A stretch of DNA of 64,000 nucleotides, from positions 62,001 to 126,000 of the forward strand of contig NZ_JACTAG010000001.1 of the NCBI RefSeq assembly GCF_014763045.1, in the 5' to 3' direction. Under the pieces are notes generated by a model. The model was not told where the DNA came from, searched no databases, and worked only from the letters and a program-made list of their open reading frames with translations. The stretch is from Sulfitobacter aestuariivivens (GTDB taxonomy: Bacteria > Pseudomonadota > Alphaproteobacteria > Rhodobacterales > Rhodobacteraceae). A program made the position numbers and the translations under genes. Shown in pieces: positions 1 through 8,315 of this stretch (within the stretch, counting starts at the first letter, position 1; each line of letters starts with the position of its first letter).

Positions 1-431
1 AGATTGATGCCTACCAAGGCGACGAGGCAGCAACGCTCGAAAAGATTTCCAAAAGGATTGAGGTCTATCCTGATGGCTTCCTAATTCTATTGATGGAAGG
101 CGAGATAGTTGGCTTTATAAATTGCGGATGTGCTCATGAGGTCGAAATGTCTGACGAAGAGTTCAAAGAGCTCGTCGGCCATGACCCCGACGCCCCAAAT
201 GTTGTAATACTGTCTGTTGTTGTCGATCCCGCGCATCAGGGCAAGGGCCTATCCCGGGCATTGATGACCGAGTTCGTGGGACGCATGAAAAGGTTGGGTA
301 AATCCACAATCCATCTCATGTGCAAAGAGCATCACGTCCCACTCTACGAGAGATTTGGATACAGCTACTTACAGCCATCCGCTTCCAACCACGGTGGAAT
401 GACTTGGCAGGAAATGTCCATGAAACTTTGA
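1..431 (+). CDS. GNAT family N-acetyltransferase, 5' truncated by the window edge
   Basis: The reading frame is open from base 3 through to a TGA at 429-431, so the ATG at 90 is internal and the real start lies before the window. The visible 142 residues carry the GNAT acetyl-CoA-binding signature: a beta strand ending VVVDPAHQGKGLSRALM, which gives the Q-G-K-G-L pyrophosphate loop, then a helix, and a C-terminal LYERFGY strand-turn typical of the fold. The family transfers acetyl groups from acetyl-CoA to amines; the substrate cannot be told. The N-terminal DEAAT...R pattern resembles the arylalkylamine-acetyltransferase-like branch, which is a weak hint only. The gene looks less G+C-rich than the rest of the window and borders a mobile element, so recent acquisition is plausible. 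Confidence 0.85.
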   Translation, partial: IDAYQGDEAATLEKISKRIEVYPDGFLILLMEGEIVGFINCGCAHEVEMSDEEFKELVGHDPDAPNVVILSVVVDPAHQGKGLSRALMTEFVGRMKRLGKSTIHLMCKEHHVPLYERFGYSYLQPSASNHGGMTWQEMSMKL

Positions 432-441
432 ACTGCCCGAT

Positions 442-707
442 TAGGGTCAGGACCCATTAATCTTGCACCTCTGGTTTGACAGATTTTTCTCGTGACAAGA
501 AGCATCTGCGCAGGAACTCTCGTTGAATTTCAAGCAGATACGCCGCAGCTCACGGGGAAAATCTGTCAAATCCGAAGGACGACAAAACCGCTTCATTTCA
601 ACGGCTTGAGCCATTTGCAATTAACCCGTTAGTCGCTGCATGTCTCAAACCGCTGAACTTTCGCGGTTTTGTCGCCAGCGGCGCAAGATTAATGGGTCCT
701 GACCCTA
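442..707. mobile_element. MITE-like element, 266 bp, with perfect 25-bp terminal inverted repeats
   Basis: Bases 442-466 and 683-707 are exact reverse complements (25/25). The outer part, TAGGGTCAGGACCCATTAAT, differs at only two positions from the left end of the IS5-type element at 9082 (G for A in the run before CCCATT, and G for A after it). The interior has no credible ORF but holds nested inverted repeats: 475-487 with 558-570 (13 bp) and 581-591 with 663-673 (11 bp). It is flanked by TTAG and CTAG, matching the YTAR targets known for the IS5 family. It is best read as a non-autonomous derivative mobilised in trans by an IS5-type transposase. Confidence 0.75.
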
Positions 708-1120
708 GCTTAGCCGTGCAGACAGCCACCCGGCAATTAGATAGCCGCAGGCGATGGCCCGGCGCAGGTCGGGATGGTTTGCACGGGCATCAGAACGTTG
801 ATTTGTGCATCACGCGCTTGCCAGGGCGGAATTGCCTACGCAATTGTCACTGGGCGCAACGACAGTCGCTCCCCGACCGAGCGTGAAGTTCAGTCGATTG
901 ACGTAAAAACTACACCAAGGGCGGCAAGTGGAAGTCCGCGGCGGAGTGGCAGTATACCCGTCCGCATCCCCATAGCTGACGCTCAGCCCCATCAACGTGT
1001 GCGTTACTTTCTGAGCTTTGGGGGCTGACCGCCCTCCGCCTTTTGGCACTAAACCGGCTTACTCCATTGGGGATACAAGCAGTTTATGCCTGTTTCCGCC
1101 CTGCCTTAGGCGGTCGGGCC
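708..1120. other. Intergenic stretch, no supportable gene
   Basis: About 410 bp between the MITE-like element and the 3' end of the GntR gene. Short ORFs exist on both strands (for example 810-1049 minus and 774-1028 plus), but none shows a recognisable domain or a convincing ribosome-binding site. A small inverted repeat, AATTGC/GCAATT, lies near 830-845. A CCGCC/GGCGG repeat near 1096-1115 lies just past the GntR stop codon and might contribute to termination, but it lacks a T tract. The stretch may be debris of a decayed gene. Confidence 0.5.
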
Positions 1121-1936
1121 TTAAAGGCTGCGCAGGTGATCCGGTGCCTCGGATTCCCAGGTGCGGCCGGTCTCGGCGGTGACACGGCGCATGGTAATCT
1201 CGAACCGATAAAGTTCAGGTCGATATAGGACGCGGATCATTTCGACTGGGCGGTTGTCCGCGTCACGCACAAGCCTGTTCACCTCGATCAGGGGAGACCC
1301 CGCAGGGACAGTGAGCGCGTGGGCGACTTCGGCATCGGCGACTGTCGCACTGATTGTTTGCGTGGCAGATGCCACCTGAACGCCTGCTTCTTCAAGCAAC
1401 AGCAGGAGGGGCGTCCGCGACAGATCCTGTCCCTCAATTTGTGTGGCGATTTGTTTAGGTACAATGGTGACTAGGTATGACATCGGCGCATCGGCCAATG
1501 CCCGCACCCGCACCGCGCGTTGCACGACTGCGCCCTCTTCAAGCTCCAGCATTTCCGCAACCTCAGCCGTCGCAGGAATGTTGCGTGTCTCCAGGACCTT
1601 TACCGTCGTGACGCGCCCCATGTGTCCGACGTTCTCCAACAAACCGTCAAGCGACGCTTTCATCGCAGCAGGTGAGGCTTCGAACGGAAGCACGCGCGTG
1701 CCTTTGCCGCGCTCTCTGACAACACGACCCATCGCCGCCAATTCATTCAGCGCCCGCCGTGCCGTGATCCGAGAGACACCGAATTCAGCGCAGACGGCCG
1801 CCTCGCCGGGGACCACATCTCCGGGGCGCAGGGTGCCTGCGTTCAGTCGGTTGGTCAGGATGACAACGATCTGCCGGTAAAGCGGCATGCCGCTGGTGGT
1901 ATCAAGCGGCATCGGCGTGGTTTGGGGCATCGACAT
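1121..1936 (-). CDS. GntR family transcriptional regulator, HutC/UTRA type
   Basis: A 271-residue protein. Residues about 15-85 form the GntR winged helix-turn-helix (MPLYRQIVVILTNRLNAGTL, then VSRITARRALNEL and a GKGTRV wing). Residues about 100-260 match the UTRA ligand-binding domain of the HutC subfamily, including the VNRLVRDADNRPVE strand and a closing LYRFEI strand. Such proteins are usually ligand-released repressors. The gene diverges from the catabolic and TRAP operon at 2023, and the 86-bp gap contains an A/T-rich imperfect palindrome (1974-1997). Local control of that operon and of itself is therefore the obvious inference. The effector is probably the transported substrate or a metabolite, which cannot be named. 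Confidence 0.92.
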   Translation of the reverse strand: MSMPQTTPMPLDTTSGMPLYRQIVVILTNRLNAGTLRPGDVVPGEAAVCAEFGVSRITARRALNELAAMGRVVRERGKGTRVLPFEASPAAMKASLDGLLENVGHMGRVTTVKVLETRNIPATAEVAEMLELEEGAVVQRAVRVRALADAPMSYLVTIVPKQIATQIEGQDLSRTPLLLLLEEAGVQVASATQTISATVADAEVAHALTVPAGSPLIEVNRLVRDADNRPVEMIRVLYRPELYRFEITMRRVTAETGRTWESEAPDHLRSL

Positions 1937-1973
1937 CGGTTACATCGCCAGCTTGGGACAAAGTCTATTGCTA

Positions 1974-1997
1974 TAATGATATACTATAATAACATTA
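1974..1997. promoter_or_regulatory. Probable GntR operator and divergent promoter region
   Basis: A 24-bp imperfect palindrome with TAATG and CATTA outer arms, in an A/T-rich island (ATGATATACTATAATAACAT) that stands out from the G+C-rich surroundings. It sits between the divergent GntR gene and the FAD-monooxygenase operon, where an operator overlapping both promoters is expected. TATAAT occurs inside the island and could be a -10 element. Assignment to this GntR protein is by position only. Confidence 0.5.
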
Positions 1998-2022
1998 TGG
2001 GACACCGAAAGGGGATCGCAGG

Positions 2023-3201
2023 GTGAATGTGACGCGGGAGCCGCTATTGATTGTCGGCGCAGGGCCGGTTGGGCTGGCCCTTGCGTGGCGGCTTTCGCAG
2101 GCGGGCTTTTCGGTTCAAGTCTTTGAAGCGGAAGACACAATTCCCGATCAGTTGCGGGCGTCGACGTTTCATCCGCCAACGCTTGATTACTTCGACGAAG
2201 GCGGGATCACCGCCGAACTGATCGCTGCCGGCCGGATCACGCCGACTTGGCAGATTCGCATGCATACGACCGGAGAGCGTGCCGAGTTTGACCTGGCCGT
2301 ACTGAGCGAGGACACGGGTCATCCCTATCGCTTGCAATGTCCACAGGCGATGCTGAGCCGTGCGTTGGCGGCGCGTTTGCCACAGGGGACAGTCCATTTC
2401 GGCGCTGCGGTCACGGCAGTGGCGCAAGATGATGCCGGTGTGTCTGTCACGGTAGACGGAGAGACCATTCGCGGCAGTCTGTTGATCGGCTGCGATGGCG
2501 CGCGCAGTCTGGTGCGCAAGGCGATTGGGGCAGAGTTCGAAGGGGCCACCTATCCCGAGAACACGATCCTTGTGACCACTCAGTTTCCATTCGAAGAGCA
2601 TCTGAGTGGGCTTTCCGGGGTGAATTACATCTGGAAACCCGGAGGGACCTATTCGTTATTGCGCCTGCCTGATCTTTGGCGGATCTCGCTGCATCCGACA
2701 GAAGGGCAGACACCAGAAGACGCCTTGGAAGATACGTCTATCCGCGATCAGACAAGGGAGGTTCTGCCGCAGGCCGGTGACATCAACATCGTTGAAAAGC
2801 GCATCTACCGCATTCATCGGCGGGTCGCGACGCGGTATCGCAAGGATCGCATGTTCATCGCAGGGGATGCGGCGCATCTTAACAGTCCGAAAGGTGGGAT
2901 GGGCATGAACGGGGGCATTCATGATGCCTGGTGTCTGGCCGACCTGCTGATTGAGGTGGCAAATGGGGGTGATCCTGCACGGCTTGAGCGCTATGAGGCG
3001 CAGCGCAGGCCGATTGCGCGGGATGACATCGTGGCGCAAGCAGACAAGAACCGCGCGCGCATGAACACCACGGACGAGGCCGAGCGTCACGCTTATCTGA
3101 AAAGCCTGCAGGAGATCGCAGCGGACCCCGTCAAGGCGCGGGAGTTCCTGTTGCGCTCTTCGATGATCGAAGGACTGCGGCGGGCGGAGGCTTTGGCATG
3201 A
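2023..3201 (+). CDS. FAD-dependent monooxygenase (aromatic hydroxylase family)
   Basis: A 392-residue class A flavoprotein monooxygenase. Visible parts are the N-terminal dinucleotide-binding motif IVGAGPVGLALAWRL, the GCDGARSLVRKAIG motif (DG type) in the middle, and the C-terminal GDAAHLNSPKGGMGMNGGIHD motif that binds the FAD ribityl chain. The family uses NAD(P)H and O2 to hydroxylate activated aromatic rings. The start chosen is GTG at 2023, right after GATCGCAGG; no better ATG lies upstream. The stop overlaps the next gene (ATGA at 3198). It is first in a GntR-controlled operon with an SDR, an aldehyde dehydrogenase and a TRAP transporter, so it probably opens degradation of an imported carboxylate; the substrate is unknown. 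Confidence 0.9.
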   Translation: MNVTREPLLIVGAGPVGLALAWRLSQAGFSVQVFEAEDTIPDQLRASTFHPPTLDYFDEGGITAELIAAGRITPTWQIRMHTTGERAEFDLAVLSEDTGHPYRLQCPQAMLSRALAARLPQGTVHFGAAVTAVAQDDAGVSVTVDGETIRGSLLIGCDGARSLVRKAIGAEFEGATYPENTILVTTQFPFEEHLSGLSGVNYIWKPGGTYSLLRLPDLWRISLHPTEGQTPEDALEDTSIRDQTREVLPQAGDINIVEKRIYRIHRRVATRYRKDRMFIAGDAAHLNSPKGGMGMNGGIHDAWCLADLLIEVANGGDPARLERYEAQRRPIARDDIVAQADKNRARMNTTDEAERHAYLKSLQEIAADPVKAREFLLRSSMIEGLRRAEALA

Positions 3202-3920
3202 GTGGCACTTTGGCCATCCTTGGCGGGTGCGGCGGCATCGGGCGCGTTCTGGTGGCTGAGGCCGCTGGCGCAGGCTACGACGTGCAGGTGATTGACCTGC
3301 CGCAGTCAATCGAGGCGCATCCGCCCGATGTGCCTGCGCTGGCCGCAGATGCGACGTCGGTCGCGGACCTTGAGCGCGCCGCACGTGCGTTGCCGGATGG
3401 TCTGGTGGGTCTGGTCAATTTGTCGGGCTTTATGGCTGATAACCGGCCGGTAATAGAGACAGATTCGGATACGTGGAACGACGTGTTGACGGGCAACCTG
3501 ACGGCAAGCTACAACGCGGCGCGCATTTTCCGTGCCAAGTTGGGCAAGGGGGCGTCAATGGTCATGACAGGATCGGGCCTGGGCCATTTTGCGCGTCCTG
3601 GCTATGGGCCCTATGCCATTGCAAAGGCGGGGATCGCGGCGCTGACGCGACAGTTGGCGCTGGAATGGGCACCCGATGTCCGTGTGAACGCGGTGGCGCC
3701 TTCGGCTGTGGATACGGCCTTTCTGCGTGGTGGCACCGGGCGGTCGGATGAGAACGGCGACGTGCGGTTGGATCTTGAGGCTTATGCCCAGGCCATCCCC
3801 CTTGGCCGGATCGCGGAACCGAGGGACGTGACCGGCCCCATCCTTTTCCTTTTGTCGGCGGCGTCCCGGTACATGACCGGGCAGGTTCTGCACGTGAACG
3901 GAGGCACGTACATGCCATGA
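3198..3920 (+). CDS. SDR family NAD(P)-dependent oxidoreductase
   Basis: A 240-residue classical short-chain dehydrogenase. The N-terminal cofactor loop is GGCGGIG, and the acidic residue after the second strand (VIDLP) suggests NAD rather than NADP. The catalytic set is visible as Ser126 (TGSG), Tyr139 and Lys143 (YAIAK), followed by the usual VNAVAPSAVDTAF segment and a C-terminal GQVLHVNGG. It starts at an ATG overlapping the previous stop (ATGA) and ends overlapping the aldehyde dehydrogenase start, so the three oxidoreductases are translationally coupled. It probably oxidises an alcohol or dihydrodiol intermediate of the pathway; substrate unknown. Confidence 0.92.
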   Translation: MSGTLAILGGCGGIGRVLVAEAAGAGYDVQVIDLPQSIEAHPPDVPALAADATSVADLERAARALPDGLVGLVNLSGFMADNRPVIETDSDTWNDVLTGNLTASYNAARIFRAKLGKGASMVMTGSGLGHFARPGYGPYAIAKAGIAALTRQLALEWAPDVRVNAVAPSAVDTAFLRGGTGRSDENGDVRLDLEAYAQAIPLGRIAEPRDVTGPILFLLSAASRYMTGQVLHVNGGTYMP

Positions 3921-5428
3921 CCGAGATACCCCGTTTTGAACTGCCCATTGTCCCGCCTGAACGGGTTACCGGCTGGGCCGGTGACAGCGCCACGCCGGGC
4001 GGTGGGCCAGAATTGCCGGTGTTCTATCCGGCGACGGGGCAGCAGGTATCGGTGCTGGTCGAGGATAACGCGGCGGCGGTGGATGTGGCCGTGCAGGCGG
4101 CGCGCCGGGCGTTTGACGACGGACCATGGCCCCATCTTTCCACGCCCGAGCGGATCGCGGTGCTGGAACGCTGCGGTCAGGTGATCCGGGAGAATGCGGA
4201 TGAACTTGCGCGGCTGGAATGTGCGGCCACGGGCCTGCTGCTACGCGAATTGAAAGAGCGGCACATGGCGCGTGCCACCCATAATTTCCGTTTCTTTGCC
4301 GACTACATTAGTCAGCGCCGCGGCGAACGCTATGACCAGATGCCGGGATATCTGACCACGGTCGTACGCGAACCTGTGGGCGTTGCGGCCCTGATCGCGC
4401 CGTGGAACGCGCCTGTTGCGCTGGCGACAATGAAGCTGTCTGCGGCACTGGCGTTCGGGAACGCATGCGTTCTCAAACCGTCGGAGCAGACGCCGCTGGC
4501 GCTGGCCCGGCTGGTTGGATTGTTACAGGAGGTTCTGCCCGAGGGCGTGCTGAACCTCGTGAACGGGCGCGGGCCGGTGACGGGGGCGGCACTGGTCGCG
4601 CATCCGGGGGTCGATCTGGTCAGCTTTACCGGGGGGACGGAAACCGGGCGCGCGATCATGTCGGCTGCAGGCCAGCGGCTGGTGCCATGCACGATGGAAC
4701 TGGGTGGCAAATCGGCGAACGTGATTTTCGCCAGCGCCGATCCTGAACGCGCGCTTGATGGCGCGCTCTTGGGGATCTTTTCTAACAATGGGCAGCAGTG
4801 CCTTGCCGGATCTCGCATTCTGGTCGAAAGGCCGATTTTCGACGATTTCGTGGATCGCTTCGTCGATCGCGCGCAACGCATTCGCGTGGGCGATCCGATG
4901 CTGGCGGAAACGGAGCTTGGGCCGCTGGCCTCGCATCCACACATGCAGCGTGTTCTGGCGTTTGTCGAGACCGCGCGTGCCGATGGCGGATCGCTTTTGA
5001 CCGGTGGCGTTCGGCGGGAGGATTTGGGCAAAGGCTATTTCGTGGCGCCGACTGCAGTCAGCGTGCCGGGCAACGACGCGCGCACGGCGCAAGATGAAAT
5101 TTTCGGGCCTTTTGCGACCTTCCTGCCTTTCGACTCCGCAGAAGAGGCCGCCGCAATTGCCAATGACACGCAGTTCGGGCTGGTCTCTTATGTCTGGTCC
5201 GATCACCTGCCCACGGTCATGACAATGACCGAGCGCCTGCGCTCAGGCGTCGTTTGGGTCAACACGCCGATGGTGCGCGAACTGCGCGCGCCCTTTGGCG
5301 GATACAAGAACTCGGGAGTGGGCCGCGAAGGCGGCGCGGCCTGCGAAGCATTCTATACCGAGGAAAAAACCGTCACCCTGCCCAAAGTCCCTCCGCCGCT
5401 GCGGCGGCTTGGGGACACCGGCGGATAA
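3917..5428 (+). CDS. Aldehyde dehydrogenase (NAD(P)-dependent)
   Basis: A 503-residue member of the ALDH superfamily, of normal length. Seen are the NAD-binding region PWNAPVALATMKLSAALAFG, the general-base Glu261 in MELGGKSANVIF, the nucleophile Cys295 in NNGQQCLAGSR, and the EIFGPFATFLPF motif. It oxidises an aldehyde to the acid. Coupled by ATGA to the SDR upstream, it ends 18 bp before the TRAP substrate-binding protein. In context it would follow the SDR in turning an alcohol into an aldehyde and then an acid. No substrate can be assigned from sequence alone. Confidence 0.93.
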   Translation: MTEIPRFELPIVPPERVTGWAGDSATPGGGPELPVFYPATGQQVSVLVEDNAAAVDVAVQAARRAFDDGPWPHLSTPERIAVLERCGQVIRENADELARLECAATGLLLRELKERHMARATHNFRFFADYISQRRGERYDQMPGYLTTVVREPVGVAALIAPWNAPVALATMKLSAALAFGNACVLKPSEQTPLALARLVGLLQEVLPEGVLNLVNGRGPVTGAALVAHPGVDLVSFTGGTETGRAIMSAAGQRLVPCTMELGGKSANVIFASADPERALDGALLGIFSNNGQQCLAGSRILVERPIFDDFVDRFVDRAQRIRVGDPMLAETELGPLASHPHMQRVLAFVETARADGGSLLTGGVRREDLGKGYFVAPTAVSVPGNDARTAQDEIFGPFATFLPFDSAEEAAAIANDTQFGLVSYVWSDHLPTVMTMTERLRSGVVWVNTPMVRELRAPFGGYKNSGVGREGGAACEAFYTEEKTVTLPKVPPPLRRLGDTGG

Positions 5429-5446
5429 CCCGACAAGGAGTATGAA

Positions 5447-6442
5447 ATGAAACACTTCAAGACCCTATTGGCCGCGACAGCGGTTGCCCTCGCGGGGCTG
5501 CCGGCAAGTGCGCAGGACCTTGTGAAGATCGGCACCTTTGTGCCTGAGAAATCGGTGGGCGTGGCCCGCGTGATCAAACCCTGGATGGAGGCCGTCAGCG
5601 GTGAGACCGACAGCGTCACGCTGCAGGGTTTCTGGGGCGGTACGCTGGGCAAATCGCCGTTCAAGCAGTTCGAACTGGTGCAAAACGGCGTGATGGATGT
5701 CAGCTGGGTCTTGCCCAGTTACACCGCCGGACAGTTCCCCGAGATGGGTGTGTTTGAGTTGCCGTTCCTGTTTCGCACTGCCGATGAGGCCAGTATTGTT
5801 GGCTGGAAACTGCACGAACAGGGACTGCTGACCGGATTTGATGGTGTGCATGTTCTCGGTTTTTTCGCCGCCGAGCCAAACGCGCTGTTCATGAAAACCA
5901 AGGTTGATGATCTTTCCGGGCTACAGAACATGAAAATCCGGGCGGTGGGCGGCATCCATGCCTCCTGGCTCGAAAGCCTTGGCGCTGCCTCAGAGACGCT
6001 CAGCTCTGCCGAGATGAACGAAGCCCTGAACCGCGGCACGCTTGATGGTGCTGTGCAGGGCTGGACGGGCATGCGGACCTTCAAATCCCTTCCGCTGGTT
6101 GATCAGGCGCATGCTGTTCCTGCGGGTGCGATCCCGTTCCTGCTGCTGATGAACAAGGGCAAGTGGGATGCCCTCCCGGCTGAGGCGCAGGAAAAGATGA
6201 TGGCGCATGGCGGCATGGCGATGGCCGAGATGGGCGGCGGTGCCTATACCGCCGTGGGCGAGGAGATCCGCGCCGGTGTGGTTGATGAGGGCCGGATTGA
6301 GATCATCGACTATTCGGATGAGCAATTGGCGCAGTGGGCCGAAGCCGCACAAGGCGTGCATCAGGCCTGGATCGAAGCGACGCCAAATGGGCAGGCCGTT
6401 TATGACGCGGCTGTCGCGGCGCTGGCTGAGCTGCGCGGCTGA
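5447..6442 (+). CDS. TRAP transporter substrate-binding protein (DctP family)
   Basis: A 331-residue periplasmic solute receptor with a clear Sec signal peptide (MKHFKTLLAATAVALAGLPASAQ, cleavage after ASA). The mature part has the family pattern: the GTLGKSPFKQFELVQNG segment, then LPFLFRT and the MKIRAVGG/W region that holds the Arg contacting the ligand carboxylate in this family. AAGGAG lies just before the ATG. It delivers a carboxylate-type ligand to the DctQM membrane pair that follows within 2 bp. The ligand is presumably the substrate of the upstream oxidoreductases. Confidence 0.93.
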   Translation: MKHFKTLLAATAVALAGLPASAQDLVKIGTFVPEKSVGVARVIKPWMEAVSGETDSVTLQGFWGGTLGKSPFKQFELVQNGVMDVSWVLPSYTAGQFPEMGVFELPFLFRTADEASIVGWKLHEQGLLTGFDGVHVLGFFAAEPNALFMKTKVDDLSGLQNMKIRAVGGIHASWLESLGAASETLSSAEMNEALNRGTLDGAVQGWTGMRTFKSLPLVDQAHAVPAGAIPFLLLMNKGKWDALPAEAQEKMMAHGGMAMAEMGGGAYTAVGEEIRAGVVDEGRIEIIDYSDEQLAQWAEAAQGVHQAWIEATPNGQAVYDAAVAALAELRG

Positions 6443-6444
6443 AC

Positions 6445-7002
6445 GTGACGGAACCCACGGCCACGGCCCGGCGGCTTGACCGCATAACTCAAGCAGTGGC
6501 TCTGATCGGCTTTGCCGGGTTGGTGGTCGTGGCGTTCCTCATCTTTTATGACGGCGGGGCGCGCTATCTTAACGCGCCCCGTATACACGGGCTCAAGGAC
6601 TACGGAGAGGTGGTCTATCCGCTGGTCATCGCCAGTTGCTTTCCGGCAGTCCTGCTGCGCCAGACCAACGTGACCGTGCGCGTCTTTGGCAAGGTTGGGG
6701 GCGGTCGGCTGAACGCATGGCTTGAGACGTTCGCCGCCCTTGTGGTGCTGGCTTTCTTTGCCATCCTCGCCTGGCAGTTCGTCAATCTGACCGGCAAATA
6801 CGCCGACGCGGGCCGAACAACCCGCACCATCGGTATTGCCTTGGCACCGTGGTGGTGGATCACGACGGCGATCATGGCCATCTGCGTACCGGTTCAGTTC
6901 TATGTCTTTGTCAGCTGGCTTCGCGCCGCGCTGTCGAACAGCCCTGCTGATCACGAAGGGCTGTCACAGGCCGAAATCGACACATTGGGCGGGGCAAGCT
7001 GA
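6445..7002 (+). CDS. TRAP transporter small permease (DctQ family)
   Basis: A 185-residue inner-membrane protein with four predicted hydrophobic segments (about residues 15-37, 52-70, 90-112 and 130-155), the normal layout for the small TRAP subunit. The YGEVVYPLVIASCFPAVLLRQ segment and the LAPWWWITTAIMAI helix match the family. It starts at GTG 6445, two bases after the DctP stop, and its stop overlaps the DctM start. It scaffolds the large permease in a Na+-driven uptake system. Confidence 0.9.
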   Translation: MTEPTATARRLDRITQAVALIGFAGLVVVAFLIFYDGGARYLNAPRIHGLKDYGEVVYPLVIASCFPAVLLRQTNVTVRVFGKVGGGRLNAWLETFAALVVLAFFAILAWQFVNLTGKYADAGRTTRTIGIALAPWWWITTAIMAICVPVQFYVFVSWLRAALSNSPADHEGLSQAEIDTLGGAS

Positions 7003-8315
7003 TGGTCGCCGATCCTCTGACGACTGGACTCCTGGGTCTGGCGGCGATGTTTGTGCTTATTGTCCTGCAGGTCCCTGTCGGCATTGCGATGGGCGTTGTT
7101 GGTGTGGCGGGCACGGGGTTGATTATCGGGTTTGAGCCGGCTTTGACGCTGTTGGCGACCGAGCCCTCCTCGGCCATGTCCGCCGAAGGACTTGCGGTGA
7201 TTGCGCTTTTCCTGCTGATGGGCAATCTGGCGCATGCAGGCGGATTGTCGGATGAACTTTACCGGCTTGCCAATGCCTTTCTGGGCCATCGCAAGGGCGG
7301 TCTGATCTTTGCCACCATTGGGGCCTGCGCGGGCTTTGGTGCCATCTGCGGATCATCAGTGGCGACGGCGGCGACCATGGCGCGGATCGCTCTGCCGCAG
7401 ATGATCGAACGCGGCTATGCGACATCGCTGGCGGCGGGGGCCATCGCGTCGGGCGGCACGCTGGGCATGATCATCCCGCCTTCGGTCGTGATGATCCTAT
7501 ATGCGATCCTGACCGAAAACTCGATCATCACCCTGTTTCTGGCAGCCGTTGTGCCGGGGCTGCTGGCGGTTGTCTTTTACTTTGTCGCCATCGCAATCGT
7601 CGTTCGGATTTTTCCCGAAACCGCCCCCCAGGGAGAGCGGACAAGCTGGCCGGAGCGTCGCCGCGAGGTCCGTGCGAGTTGGGCTGTCGTGTTGCTGGCG
7701 GTGTCCGTGTCGGGCGGTATCTACACGGGCATTTTCACCGTCACCGAGGCCGCTGCGGTAGGTGCGTCGATGGCCCTCATCATCTCGCTGGTACGCCGCC
7801 GCCTGACCGGGCGGAGCTTTCTTGCAAGCCTTGGCGACACGGCCTCAAATACCGGGCTGATCTTTGTCATCATCATTGGCGCATCGGTGTTTTCCTATTT
7901 CGCCACGCTCTCCGGTCTGCCGGCCGCCATCGTGGCCTGGATCGAAGCGCTGGGCCTGCCGCCGCTGGCGGTCATCGCCTTGCTGATGGTGTTCTTTATA
8001 ATCCTCGGATCGATCTTCGACACAATTGCCGCGATGGTGCTGACGCTGCCCTTTGTCTATCCGCTGGTGATCGGGCTTGGCTATGATCCGATCTGGTGGG
8101 GTGTCGTCAATATCGTGGTGATCGAACTGGGCATGATCACGCCCCCCATCGGGATCAACGTCTTCGTGCTGCATGGCATGGCGCGCGATCTGCCGCTGCG
8201 GACGATCTTTCGCGGGGTCACGCCCTTTCTTCTGGCCGACCTGGTGCGGCTCATCGTATTGATCCTCTTTCCGGCGCTCAGCCTCTGGCTACCGGGCGTG
8301 CTTGGGTGGCTGTGA
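7002..8315 (+). CDS. TRAP transporter large permease (DctM family)
   Basis: A 437-residue, roughly twelve-helix protein with DctM signatures: ACAGFGAICGSSVATAATM, the GGTLGMIIPPSVVMILYA loop and the mirror ELGMITPPIGINVFVLHG near the C-terminus. These paired helical hairpins bind sodium and ligand in the family. Translation is coupled to DctQ (one-base overlap) and to the following racemase-superfamily gene (TGATG at 8313-8317). Together with DctP and DctQ it forms a complete tripartite importer in the middle of the catabolic operon. Confidence 0.95.
   Translation: MVADPLTTGLLGLAAMFVLIVLQVPVGIAMGVVGVAGTGLIIGFEPALTLLATEPSSAMSAEGLAVIALFLLMGNLAHAGGLSDELYRLANAFLGHRKGGLIFATIGACAGFGAICGSSVATAATMARIALPQMIERGYATSLAAGAIASGGTLGMIIPPSVVMILYAILTENSIITLFLAAVVPGLLAVVFYFVAIAIVVRIFPETAPQGERTSWPERRREVRASWAVVLLAVSVSGGIYTGIFTVTEAAAVGASMALIISLVRRRLTGRSFLASLGDTASNTGLIFVIIIGASVFSYFATLSGLPAAIVAWIEALGLPPLAVIALLMVFFIILGSIFDTIAAMVLTLPFVYPLVIGLGYDPIWWGVVNIVVIELGMITPPIGINVFVLHGMARDLPLRTIFRGVTPFLLADLVRLIVLILFPALSLWLPGVLGWL

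Noticed and set aside
810..1049. 79-codon minus-strand ORF between the MITE-like element and the GntR gene
   Set aside because: No domain, no ribosome-binding site and no partner gene. Kept only as part of the intergenic description.
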